This document shows positions 1 to 9,500 of a stretch of 64,000 bases of DNA, piece after piece (position 1 is the first letter of the stretch; each line of letters opens with the position of its first letter). Made by a program: the position numbers and the translations under genes. Origin of the DNA: Clostridia bacterium (GTDB taxonomy: Bacteria; Bacillota; Clostridia; Oscillospirales; Acutalibacteraceae); the NCBI GenBank assembly GCA_017410325.1, contig JAFQRA010000031.1:50544-114543 (forward strand). The letters run 5' to 3'. A model generated the notes under the pieces. It was given only the letters and a program-made list of their open reading frames with translations. It was not told the DNA's origin and ran no database searches.

Positions 1-758
1 TTTCAATCATCGCCGATTATACCGTTCTTGCTACGGGCGGTATAGGCGGACTGTTCAAGCATTCAACCAATTACAGGCACCTTACAGGCGATGCAATTGC
101 GTTGGCGCTTAAACACAATATAAATTTGCAGCACATTGACTATATACAGATTCACCCCACAACACTTTATACCAAAAAGCACGGCCGTGAATTCCTGATT
201 TCGGAATCAGTCAGAGGCGAGGGTGCAATACTTCTGAATTCCAAGGGTGAAAGGTTTGTTAATGAGCTTCTTCCGCGTGACGTGGTTGCAAACGCCATAT
301 TTGATGAAATGAAAAAAGAAAACAGCGAACACGTCTGGCTTTCATTGGCACCGATACCCGAGGAAGAAATCAAAGCCCATTTTCCTAACATTTATAAGCA
401 TTGTTTGGATGAGGGATACGACATCACCAAAGAGCCCATACCGGTTGTTCCTTCACAGCATTATTTTATGGGCGGAATAGATGTTGACCGATACAGCAAA
501 ACCTCTATGGAGCGTTTGTATGCGGTTGGTGAAACTGCCTGCAACGGTGTTCACGGCAGAAACAGATTGGCGAGCAATTCGCTGCTTGAAAGTCTTGTGT
601 TTGCAAAAAGAGCGGCTGAACACATCAAAAACAACTATACACAGGCAGAACAAACAAACGAGGCTATAATTGATCCCGTTATATATGAGGGATATGCAGA
701 AAAGTATAAGGAAGCAGTTTTAGCCGCTATCGAAAAGGAGAAGAAAAGACATGAATAA
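1..758 (+). CDS. nadB: L-aspartate oxidase, C-terminal part (5' end outside window)
   Basis: Flavoenzyme of de novo NAD synthesis that oxidises L-aspartate to iminoaspartate, the substrate of quinolinate synthase NadA. The frame is open from base 3, so the gene starts upstream of the window; about 251 codons are visible. Near the start is the FAD-binding motif ATGGIGGL. Later come the conserved IHPTTL stretch, FVNELLPRD, HYFMGGI and GRNRLASNSLLE, all typical of the aspartate oxidase/fumarate reductase flavoprotein family. The protein stops soon after the last motif, so it is the shorter clostridial form with a reduced C-terminal helical domain. Its stop overlaps the nadC start by 8 bp, which means tight co-transcription with nadC. 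nadA is probably upstream but is not visible. Confidence 0.93.
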   Translation, partial: SIIADYTVLATGGIGGLFKHSTNYRHLTGDAIALALKHNINLQHIDYIQIHPTTLYTKKHGREFLISESVRGEGAILLNSKGERFVNELLPRDVVANAIFDEMKKENSEHVWLSLAPIPEEEIKAHFPNIYKHCLDEGYDITKEPIPVVPSQHYFMGGIDVDRYSKTSMERLYAVGETACNGVHGRNRLASNSLLESLVFAKRAAEHIKNNYTQAEQTNEAIIDPVIYEGYAEKYKEAVLAAIEKEKKRHE

Positions 759-1602
759 TATTACAATGAAATTGAACGCAGATGACATTATTTTAAATGC
801 CCTTAAAGAAGATATAACGAGTGAGGATATTTCCACTAACTCCGTTATGCGGCACTATCAGCTCGGCGAGGTTGACCTGATTTGTAAAGAAGACGGTGTT
901 ATTGCGGGCCTTGATGTTTTCAAGAGAGTGTTTGAGCTGCTTGACAATAAAACAGAGCTTACCTTTTTTGTTCAGGACGGTGACGCAGTAAAGAACGGAC
1001 AAAAAATAGGTGTTGTACGCGGTGATATCCGTGTGCTTCTTTCCGGCGAAAGAACAGCTTTGAATTACTTGCAACGTATGAGTGGTATCGCAACGTATAC
1101 CCGTAAAATTGCCGATTTGCTTGAAGGCACAAACACGAAACTTCTGGACACAAGGAAAACAACGCCCGGTATGCGTGTGTTTGAAAAATATGCAGTTAAG
1201 GTTGGCGGCGGTTATAATCACCGCTTTAATCTCAGCGACGGAATTCTGCTTAAAGATAACCACATCGGTGCCGCAGGCGGTGTAAAGCAGGCTGTTGCGA
1301 TGGCAAAGGAATATGCACCTTTTGTACGCAAAATCGAAATTGAAGTTGAGAATCTTGAAATGCTCAAGGAAGCACTTGAAGCAGGTGCGGATATCATAAT
1401 GCTGGATAATATGAGCATCGAAGATATGAAAAAAGCCGTTGAACTCTGCAAAGGCAAGGCTGAAACAGAGTGCAGCGGAAACGTAACAAAAGAAAATGTT
1501 GCAAAGCTCACCGATATTGGTGTAAACTATATATCAAGCGGAGCTCTTACACATTCTTCTCCTATTTTAGATCTCTCGCTTAAAAATTTGCACGCTGTAT
1601 AA
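751..1602 (+). CDS. nadC: Nicotinate-nucleotide pyrophosphorylase (quinolinate phosphoribosyltransferase)
   Basis: Converts quinolinate and PRPP to nicotinate mononucleotide, the third step of de novo NAD synthesis. At 283 residues it has the normal family length. Seen in order: RTALNYLQRMSG, LLDTRKTTPGMR, HRFNLSDGILLKDNHI, the EIEVENLE strand, IIMLDNM and SSGALTHSS, which together form the PRPP and quinolinate pocket of the type II phosphoribosyltransferase barrel. The ATG at 751 has an AAGGAG ribosome site about 10 bases upstream, inside the end of nadB. The gene sits between nadB and niaR, so the operon is nadB-nadC-niaR. Confidence 0.96.
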   Translation: MNNITMKLNADDIILNALKEDITSEDISTNSVMRHYQLGEVDLICKEDGVIAGLDVFKRVFELLDNKTELTFFVQDGDAVKNGQKIGVVRGDIRVLLSGERTALNYLQRMSGIATYTRKIADLLEGTNTKLLDTRKTTPGMRVFEKYAVKVGGGYNHRFNLSDGILLKDNHIGAAGGVKQAVAMAKEYAPFVRKIEIEVENLEMLKEALEAGADIIMLDNMSIEDMKKAVELCKGKAETECSGNVTKENVAKLTDIGVNYISSGALTHSSPILDLSLKNLHAV

Positions 1603-1614
1603 AGGGGTGAATCA

Positions 1615-2127
1615 ATGAAAGCCGCTGACAGAAGAAAGGCAATCGTTAATTTGCTGTTGTCATCAACCGAGGCCATATCCGGCGGAAAGCTTTCCGAAGA
1701 ATTTGGTGTGTCGAGACAAATTATTGTTCAGGATATAACAGTTCTGAAGGGCTTGGGCTACGAAATTCTCTCAACGCATAACGGATATATTATTCAAAAA
1801 TCCCCTTTAAAAGAGCGGGTTTTTAAAGTGTACCATACAACCGAACAAACCGAAGACGAGTTGAATACCATCGTGAATCTCGGCGGTACCGTTGTTGATG
1901 TGTTTGTCTGGCACAAGGTATACGGTAAAATGACAGCACCGTTGAATATCTTTTCAAGCCTTCATATAAAACAGTTCATTGAAGGCGTGAGAAGCGGTAA
2001 ATCAAGCGAGCTTATGAATATAACAGGCGGTTATCATTACCATACCGTACGGGCAGATTCTGAAGATGTTTTAGACAGAATTCAAAGCGCACTTGAAAAG
2101 CGAGGATATATCGCTCAAGGAAATTGA
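1615..2127 (+). CDS. niaR: NiaR-type niacin-responsive transcriptional repressor
   Basis: Repressor of NAD synthesis and niacin uptake genes; in this family niacin is the co-repressor. The 170-residue protein has an N-terminal winged helix-turn-helix (residues about 5-55, with SGGKLSEEFGVSRQIIVQD) followed by a 3H domain. The three histidine stretches that name the domain are visible: KVYHTT, FVWHKVYG and GGYHYHTV, expected to bind metal and ligand. It starts 12 bp after nadC behind a GGGGTG ribosome site, so it is the last gene of the nad operon and probably autoregulates it. The operator would lie upstream of the window. Confidence 0.92.
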   Translation: MKAADRRKAIVNLLLSSTEAISGGKLSEEFGVSRQIIVQDITVLKGLGYEILSTHNGYIIQKSPLKERVFKVYHTTEQTEDELNTIVNLGGTVVDVFVWHKVYGKMTAPLNIFSSLHIKQFIEGVRSGKSSELMNITGGYHYHTVRADSEDVLDRIQSALEKRGYIAQGN

Positions 2128-2290
2128 GATATGACCCGCCGTACCGCTTTTGTTTTCCGGCAAATCCTTCTCAAAGAAAAAGCAAGGAAGGCATACATAA
2201 TTTCCTTATGAAAGAGCTGCACGACAACAAAAAGGTAACCGAGCTTTACAAGAAAATAAAACCGTTGCTTAAAGACAAAAGTTAAAAATC
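2128..2290 (+). other. Short gap with possible remnant reading frame
   Basis: No complete gene is seen between niaR and the terminator. One frame is open from about 2130 to a TAA at 2285 and would encode a basic, lysine-rich stretch ending in ELYKKIKPLLKDKS. An internal ATG at 2208 has no clear ribosome site. It could be the tail of a decayed gene. I do not recognise it. Confidence 0.25.
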
Positions 2291-2322
2291 GGGCTGTATC
2301 ACTCGTTTGAATGATACAGCCC
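2291..2322. terminator. Bidirectional intrinsic terminator
   Basis: Perfect 11-bp inverted repeat (GGGCTGTATCA / TGATACAGCCC) with a 10-base loop. A T-rich tract follows on the plus strand, and an A-rich stretch precedes it that reads as T-rich on the minus strand. It sits between the ends of the convergent niaR and phosphodiesterase genes and can serve both. Confidence 0.85.
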
Positions 2323-2329
2323 TTGTTCT

Positions 2330-3349
2330 TTATTTTACGCTTTGTATCGCTTGGGTCGCTCTTTGCGGGTAGTCGGTCATAATGCAGTCGGCGCCGTTAA
2401 GCGTGAGGTGCTTTATGTCATCTTCATTGTTGATTGTCCAGTACTGCACGGCGATGTTGTTCTTGTGTGCGTAGTTGAGCAGCTCTCTCGTGCCCAGATT
2501 TATGAGGTTGTCAAGTGCGTTTTCGCCGTAGGGAATCTGAAGCGCAACGTACGAGGGGCTTACGTCCTGCAAATCCCAGCCCATACGCTGGTAAAAATAG
2601 AACTGAATTGCTTCAATTGCGTCTGCCGTGCGGCTGATTTCAGGGTAATTTTTCACCATATATCCCGAAACGTCGGGCGCAAAGGTTGACCAGATTACTC
2701 TGTCCTGCAGGCCCCTTTCGGTGATGATTTCGTACAGCCTGTCAACGGCTCTTTTGCCGTTTGAAAGTATGCTCTTGATTTCAATGCAGTACATATATTT
2801 CTTTTCGCCGCTGTTGGCCTCTGCGTAGTCGATAACCTCGTCGCAGGTTGTTACACGCAGGTTGTCGGGAATTTCCTCGCCGCGAAGACCTCTGTAGGGG
2901 TAGCTGCCGTCACCCTTGAAGTTTTCGCCCATATTCAGTGCTTTTGCTTCTTCAAGCGTGATTGAGGAAACGTAGTTGTTCTTCTTGCCGAAAACCTCAA
3001 CGGCGTTTGTAATATTGTCGTATGTCAGGTCGTGCATAAGTACAAGCTCGCCGTCTTTTGTAATCTGAACGTCAAATTCAAGCATATCCACGCCGAGCGA
3101 ATCGGCATTTTCTATTATGTTTTCAAACGCCATCATCGTGTTCTGCGGCGCAAGACCTGCACCCGAGCGGTGTGCGGCAACAACGGGGTCAAGATATTCG
3201 GTTATGTAAGGGTTGGTGGCTTCGGCGTTGATTTCTACCTTTGTGTCGGGGCTGCCCTCGTTGCCCATTGTGGCAATTATCGGAATGAGCATAATTACGG
3301 CGGCAAAGCCGTGAAAAATGTTTTTAAACGTCAGAAATATTGCAGACAT
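2330..3349 (-). CDS. Glycerophosphodiester phosphodiesterase-family protein, membrane-anchored
   Basis: Member of the GDPD TIM-barrel family, which hydrolyses glycerophosphodiesters to sn-glycerol 3-phosphate and an alcohol. The start at 3349 is chosen because GGAG lies 7 bases upstream; the frame extends further but without a ribosome site. Residues about 8-26 form a hydrophobic signal-anchor, so the barrel is extracytoplasmic. Motifs in order are AAHRSG, PQNT, EFDVQITKDGELVLMHD, and later YCIEIKS and MTDYPQ. The usual PENT motif reads PQNT, replacing a Glu that is normally a metal ligand. The family call is firm, but activity is uncertain. The gene is a single leftward unit divergent from the beta-helix gene. 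Confidence 0.85.
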   Translation of the reverse strand: MSAIFLTFKNIFHGFAAVIMLIPIIATMGNEGSPDTKVEINAEATNPYITEYLDPVVAAHRSGAGLAPQNTMMAFENIIENADSLGVDMLEFDVQITKDGELVLMHDLTYDNITNAVEVFGKKNNYVSSITLEEAKALNMGENFKGDGSYPYRGLRGEEIPDNLRVTTCDEVIDYAEANSGEKKYMYCIEIKSILSNGKRAVDRLYEIITERGLQDRVIWSTFAPDVSGYMVKNYPEISRTADAIEAIQFYFYQRMGWDLQDVSPSYVALQIPYGENALDNLINLGTRELLNYAHKNNIAVQYWTINNEDDIKHLTLNGADCIMTDYPQRATQAIQSVK

Positions 3350-3478
3350 ATTATTACTCCGTTTCGCTTTCTTTTTTGATATTATATAACATTTTCTTTT
3401 AGTATTCAAGTGTGCTTATTGTAACGCGGTGTAATTTGTGATAAACTGTTTTTATATTGTAAACGGAGGGTTAAGGAT

Positions 3479-5008
3479 ATGTTTATTGTCAACGTAATGT
3501 CTTCACCGTACAATGCAAAGGGTGACTCGGTTACCAACGACCGTGCGGCTATTCAGCAGGCAATTGATGATGCCTTTGCCGCAGGCGGCGGAACGGTTGT
3601 GCTCGACGGGGGCAGAACGTTTCTGAGCGGTAACATAATACTCAGAAGCAACGTGGAGTTGCATTTCGGCGACGGCGCAACGCTTTTTCAAAGCTCCGAC
3701 CCCGACGGTTTTGTAAAGCCCGTCGACGGCGGCTATCGGCCGTACAGACCGCAATGCGGCCACAATATCTGCGCCGAAATCAAGTGGAGCCACCTCTGGT
3801 ACTATAACTATCCCTTCGTTTTTGCCGAGAAGGGTGCACACGATTTCAAAATTACGGGTAAGGGCACAATCCGCATGATGCCCGTTGATGACCCCGAAAA
3901 GCTTTTCAAGCTCTGCCCGATAGGCTTCTACCGTGTCAGCGATTTTGAAATATCCGATATTACGATTACGGATTACCACTCTTACGCTATGATGCCGTTT
4001 ACAAGCAGAAACGGACTCATTAAAAATGTAACCATAGAAAATTCAAGCCACGGCAACGGCGACGGAATCTGCCTTATGAACAGCCGTGATATCCGCATTA
4101 CGGGCTGCCGTATGTCAACGGGTGACGACTCGGTTTATATCTTTTCTTCCTACAAAGACCCGAGGAAAAGCGAGTGGTGGTCGTCCGATGAGCCTGAGCC
4201 GAGCGTGAATATCGAAATTGACCACAACGACCTCAAATCCGACCATTGTAAGGCCTTCGGTATGATACTGTGGGGAATAGACTGCCCCGACCAGTCAAAG
4301 GTCGAGGTCAGAAACGTTTACGTGCACGACAATCATTTCCAGACTATGGGCAATTGGAATTACAATCCCTACACAACCAGGCCCGGCTGTCCGCCCGTAA
4401 CCACAGTGCGCTTTGAAAACAACGTTGTTGACGGAATTGAGCCGAATTTCTTTGAAACTCAGGTCAGCGATATGAACTATTACCACTCAAGCCGTGAATT
4501 CCACAACGGCGATTTTGAATCGGGCGGTCTCGTTTTCTGGGCTTACCGTAAGAATGAGGACGAAAACAGCGTATCCTTAAGCTGTGACGGAGAGGGCAAT
4601 CACTTCGGCTGTATTTCCTCGCTTGAAAAGGGTGACGCTTCGCTTTATCAGGGGCTTTACATAAGTGCACACGCACCCTGCTGTTTTTGGGCGAAGGTGC
4701 AGACAAGCGGCGATGGCTGCCGTATGTTTGTGCGCGACCTTGAAACGCAGGCTCTTGTTGCTTCAAAGGATTTGAGCAATACCGAGTGGGAGGACGTGTG
4801 GTTTGAATTTTCCGTACCCGAATCGGGCAACTATCATGTCGGTATTGAAAGAGGCGAGGCGGAAAAAGGCTGGGCGAAGATTGACAACGCCGTTTTGCTC
4901 GGCAACAATGATGCCGCCTTCGGCTATGCCCGTGTTGCAACCGACCCCCAACGCAGCTGGAAGCCGCTTTATTTCTACGACCCCGATTTGTGGAAGGACG
5001 AAAAGTAA
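3479..5008 (+). CDS. Polygalacturonase-like (GH28-like) beta-helix protein with C-terminal CBM-like domain
   Basis: Right-handed parallel beta-helix protein of the pectin-lyase fold, 509 residues and without a signal peptide, so probably cytoplasmic. The start YNAKGDSVTNDRAAIQQAID matches the usual N-terminus of GH28-like proteins. The catalytic-acid regions appear as NGDG (193-196) and TGDDSV (214-219), which correspond to the NTD and DD motifs. The canonical SHG motif is not clear. Residues about 340-490 (starting NGDFESGG, with paired aromatic strands) look like a carbohydrate-binding jelly roll. An AGGAGG-like ribosome site precedes the ATG at 3479. A role in breakdown of imported pectic or other uronic oligosaccharides fits the nearby GPH symporter, but the substrate is not shown. 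Confidence 0.68.
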   Translation: MFIVNVMSSPYNAKGDSVTNDRAAIQQAIDDAFAAGGGTVVLDGGRTFLSGNIILRSNVELHFGDGATLFQSSDPDGFVKPVDGGYRPYRPQCGHNICAEIKWSHLWYYNYPFVFAEKGAHDFKITGKGTIRMMPVDDPEKLFKLCPIGFYRVSDFEISDITITDYHSYAMMPFTSRNGLIKNVTIENSSHGNGDGICLMNSRDIRITGCRMSTGDDSVYIFSSYKDPRKSEWWSSDEPEPSVNIEIDHNDLKSDHCKAFGMILWGIDCPDQSKVEVRNVYVHDNHFQTMGNWNYNPYTTRPGCPPVTTVRFENNVVDGIEPNFFETQVSDMNYYHSSREFHNGDFESGGLVFWAYRKNEDENSVSLSCDGEGNHFGCISSLEKGDASLYQGLYISAHAPCCFWAKVQTSGDGCRMFVRDLETQALVASKDLSNTEWEDVWFEFSVPESGNYHVGIERGEAEKGWAKIDNAVLLGNNDAAFGYARVATDPQRSWKPLYFYDPDLWKDEK

Positions 5009-5119
5009 TTTATATTTATAACTAGTATTAAGAAAATTTGACATAAAGAAAAATATGGTGTACTCTATAAGTTAACGATGAATTATAAACATTTTTCAGT
5101 ATTTAAGGAGGATATAAAA

Positions 5120-6553
5120 ATGGATTTAGGCGATCTTGCAACCAAAGCCCTAAGGGCAATTGCGATTAAAAAGGGCAAGTCCCTTGCTAAAAAGATGGAT
5201 GCACCCGTAATCGAAAAGGCACAGCCGATTGTTATGAAAAACAAAACGGACGGCCTTTTCAACGCAGGCTTTGCCTGCACCGAGGTTATGCCCAAGGACG
5301 TAACCGCAAAGAAGTATTACATAGCAGGCTATAAAATGGACCACCCCGTAACAGGCGTAAACGACCCGCTTACCGTGCGTGCAATGTGGCTTGACTGTAA
5401 GGACGGCGGCGGTATCGTGCTCGTCAGTGCAGACGTTATCGGTCTTACCGGATTTGAAGTAAACCGTGTGCGTGAGTCCCTCAGCGATTTCACAAAGAAG
5501 ACGGACTGCAAGCTCATCAACATTTCCTGCACCCACTCCCACGCAAGCATTGATACCGTAGGCTATTGGGGCAGGCTTATGCCTCCGCAGAGCGGTGTCG
5601 ACAAGGAATACCTTGAGCAGCTGCTTGCCGCAATCAAAAAGGTTTGTATCGAAGCCTACGAAAACCGCAAGGAGGGCAAGATGTACGTCGGCAGTGTCCG
5701 CGTGCCCGATGCGGTTGACACGGGCAGAGCCTCCGTTGACGACAGGCTGACCCGCTTCCGCTTTGTTCCCGAGGACGGCGACGCTGAAACCTGGTTCCTC
5801 AACTTCGGTGCTCACCCCAACACAATGGGCGGCGACTGCACCAAGGTCAGTGCCGACTACCCCTACTATATGCGTGAGGCCATCAACAGAGAAAAGGCAG
5901 TAAACGTTCTTTTCAGTGTCGGCCCGATTGCTTCAATCAACATCAACGGCGAACTTGCAGAGGACAGGGTTGAAAGAACAAGACTCGGCGGCGAGATGCT
6001 TGCAAAGGCGGCTCTCGGCATTGATAACGATGAGCTTATGCCTGCCGAAATTACGGTTGTTCACCAGCCGTACTATGCCCCCATTGAAAACTACGTTCTC
6101 GGCTTTATGTTTATTCTCGGTCTTTGCTCCGCAAGAGCATATCCCAACAAGGACAGCTCACTCGGTCTGGCTCTCCTTACCGAAATGAACTACATAAAAA
6201 TCGGCACGCAGAAAATTCTCACCCTCGGCGGCGAAACCTTTGCCGAAAACGTTGACGGTAAGTATTTTGATGCCGCAAATTCGGGCACGGGCATAGGCCC
6301 CGAGGTCAATGCAAAGCCCCTGCGTGAAATTGCAAACGACGATAAGCTCATTATCTTCGGCGTTACAAACGATATGACAGGCTATATGGTGCCCGCAAAC
6401 AACGCCGTGCTTCACCCGACACAGGCTTATCTTTCCAGCTACAGAGACAATCTCGACCGCAACCACTACCACGAAACAAACGGCCTGAGCGTTGAGATTA
6501 CGCACCTTGTAGCAAAGGAATTTGAAGATATAATCAAGAGAACAGAAGGCTGA
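5120..6553 (+). CDS. Neutral/alkaline ceramidase-like hydrolase family protein
   Basis: The start at 5120 is chosen because AAGGAGG lies 9 bases upstream. The 477-residue protein has no signal peptide. An N-terminal amphipathic basic stretch (about 1-45) is followed by a domain resembling neutral/alkaline ceramidase N-terminal regions: AGFACTEVMP, GVNDPLTVRAMWLD, VLVSADVIGL and a metal-binding-type CTHSHASID. The middle has NFGAHPN, another His-containing loop of this fold. Bacterial relatives outside true ceramidases are mostly uncharacterised, so lipid specificity should not be assumed. It lies 111 bp after the beta-helix gene and just ahead of the phosphoesterase gene, in the same direction, probably as one transcription unit. 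Confidence 0.6.
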   Translation: MDLGDLATKALRAIAIKKGKSLAKKMDAPVIEKAQPIVMKNKTDGLFNAGFACTEVMPKDVTAKKYYIAGYKMDHPVTGVNDPLTVRAMWLDCKDGGGIVLVSADVIGLTGFEVNRVRESLSDFTKKTDCKLINISCTHSHASIDTVGYWGRLMPPQSGVDKEYLEQLLAAIKKVCIEAYENRKEGKMYVGSVRVPDAVDTGRASVDDRLTRFRFVPEDGDAETWFLNFGAHPNTMGGDCTKVSADYPYYMREAINREKAVNVLFSVGPIASININGELAEDRVERTRLGGEMLAKAALGIDNDELMPAEITVVHQPYYAPIENYVLGFMFILGLCSARAYPNKDSSLGLALLTEMNYIKIGTQKILTLGGETFAENVDGKYFDAANSGTGIGPEVNAKPLREIANDDKLIIFGVTNDMTGYMVPANNAVLHPTQAYLSSYRDNLDRNHYHETNGLSVEITHLVAKEFEDIIKRTEG

Positions 6554-6578
6554 AAATAAAGAGAAAAGGGGAAAACCA

Positions 6579-9500
6579 ATGAAGAAAAGGTTAATTAAAA
6601 TTATTTCCGTTGTGCTTACCGTTGCGCTTCTTGCGGCGGCTGTACCCTCAACGGTATTTGCACAGAACACGGACAGCGGTGTGCTGGACATCGGCGTTAT
6701 GACCGACCTGCATTATTATTCGCCCAAAAACGTTGACGATATGACCGTTTTCGGCGAGGTCAGCGAAAAGACGATATCCGCAAGCCACCTTTCACACAAC
6801 ATTCTGCTCACCGCGCTTGACTTTTATAAGGTCAAGGCAGAAAACGGCGAGCTTGACTACCTGTTTATTCCCGGTGACCTGACAAAGGACGGCGACCTTG
6901 TAAGCCATACGGAGCTTGCAGGCATCCTTGAAAACTGGGAAGAGGAAACGGGCATTCCCGTTCTCGTCACCAACGGCAACCACGATATCAACAACTCCAA
7001 TGCCAAGGTGTTCAAAAACGGTGCTATGACCAAGGACGGTGCTCAGATTACGACACCCGAGCAGTTCCGTGAGCTTTACAAAAACCTCGGCTTCGACCTT
7101 GCTGTTGAAGAATTCACACCTCCCTCGGGCGAAAAGGCAGGTATGCTTTCCTACGTTGCACAGCTTGAAAACGGCTACCGTCTGGTGGTAATTGACGGCG
7201 GTATCTATTCGGCGGATGCAACACTAGACGGTGTTGACGAGCACGAAACGGCAGGCCGATTTTCCGATGCTACGCTCGAATGGGCACTTGAAATGGTTGA
7301 AGAATCCGTTGCAAGCGGCTACAGCGTAATCGGTATGACCCACTGGAATCTCGTTTCCCACCTCGGCTATAAGGAGCACTCAACCTTTACGGCCTTCCTT
7401 ATCGAGGACAGCCAGTACGTTGCAGAGCTTCTTGCCGATGCAGGTATGAAGTATGCCTTCACGGGCCATATGCATATCCACGATATTTCACAGCTCGTTT
7501 CCGACAGCGGAAATATTATCTACGATATTGCAACCTCTTCCCTCATCAACTTCCCCAACCTTATCAGAACCGTTGAATTTGACAACACGGCTGACGGCGT
7601 TGTCAAGGCGGATATAAAGAGCCACAATTTTGACGAGCTCAAGCCCCTTGAGTGGAACGGCAAGACCTTTGAGCAGCCGTTCTCGGATTATGCTTTCGGT
7701 ATCAACTTTGTCGGCGACAGCGCAAAGAATATGGTAATGGAGCTTGCAGGCTACTATGTGGACAGCTTTGTTCCGCAGATTGAGGCCGCGGGCGGTCTTT
7801 ACAACTTCCTCAACGATATGCTCGGCCTTGAAGCCCTGATTGACGGCCTGTTTGATGACCTTCTGGGCGGCGGTATCGGCTTTGCAGGCATCACAATTCT
7901 CGGCACAAAGAACGCAATGGGCCTTATCAAGGACCTGTGCGCACAGATTGACGAGGCTTACGTCAAACACCCCGAAGAGCTTATGGGCATGGTTTCCGAC
8001 CTGCTTGACGGTCTTATCAACATTCAGGTAAGCGATATTCCCTGCACGAAATTCCTTGATTCATACGGCTTCGGCGATGCCTCCAAGGGCGGCACCTTCG
8101 GCGATATGATTTCAAGCGTGCTTGTCTATATGTATCTTCCCGGTGCGGATATGTCCGATGATGCATTCGTTATGGACGTTATGGAAAAGCTCGACACAGG
8201 TGAGATTTCCAAAAAGGTATTTGATGCACTTCTTGAGCACCTTGTCAACGGCTTCCTGCTTGACGGGCTTCTCAGCACGCTTGACCTCAACCTTGCTTCC
8301 GCCTTCCCCTTCGGTACGTTGGGTCACGTTCTTGTCACCGCAATTGACACTGTTCTCACAGTCGTTCTCTGGGGCGACAAGTCCTTCACGAATATTGCAA
8401 ATACCGTTATCGGTCTTCTCGGCACATTCGGTGTGCTTGAGGGCCACGATGTAAACAGCCTTCTTGACCACTACATAGAAGAGTATCTCACCGACAGTCA
8501 GTTTGAAACCATTGACGGTGAGCTCAAGAATTTTGTAAACGACCTTTGCATTGACGATAATTCCGAGGACAGTAATATTCTCCTCACTGCAAGTCTCAGC
8601 GGTAGCTACGACGTTGAGAAGACGGCGGACAATCTCCGTCTGCCCTCAAATGTTGCCGTTTCCTTCGGCGACGATACCGCTTCAACGCGCAACATCAGCT
8701 GGATTACAAAGAAGAGCGTAACGGGCTCGGACGTTCAGATTTCTCTTGATGCGGCTGCTCTTACCGATGAGCTTCCCGAGGGTGTTAAGGTTACAACAAC
8801 AAGCGAAACCGTACAGCGTATGAACTACGGTATCGATATCGGTATCGCAGGTATTCTCAAGTATTTCTTCGATGTCAACCGTCATACCGCAAAGATTGAA
8901 GGACTTGAGCCCGATACAACCTACTACTACCGCATAGGCGATGCCGCAAAGGGCTACTGGAGCCCCGTCGGCACAATCACCACCGCCGACAATTCCGATT
9001 CCTTCACCTTCTTCCATATGAGTGACTCACAGTCGGGTATGGAGCGCCAGTACAAGGTATGGGCAAATGTTGTCGATACCGCCTTCACAATGTATCCCGA
9101 GAGTGCGTTTATTCTTCATACGGGCGACCACGTTGACCACGGCGACAACTTCCACCACTGGAAGTGGCTGTTCAATACTGCCGCACCCAACCTTATGAAT
9201 ACTGCCTATATGCCTACGGCAGGTAACCACGAGGAGCACGGTACATTTGCAATTCAGACCAACTTCCTCCTTCCCTCACACCCCGAGCAGGATGAGGAAA
9301 CAGGCACATACTATTCCTTCGAGTACAACAATGCCCTCTTTATGGTGCTCAACGCAAACAGCCTCAACGAGGATGACGGCCTGAGCGATGACCAGATTGA
9401 GTGGCTGAAGGCTACCGCCTCAGCAAGCGATGCGGATTGGAAGTTCGTTGCGCTTCATAAGGCAACCTACTCCAACGGCTCGCACTACGATGACAGCGAT

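Noticed and set aside
793-1263. 156-codon minus-strand frame opposite nadC
   Set aside because: Antisense shadow of a well-supported gene, without ribosome site or known motifs.
2128-2290. Small gene after niaR (ATG at 2208)
   Set aside because: Only 25 codons from that ATG and no ribosome site; listed as a low-confidence remnant only.
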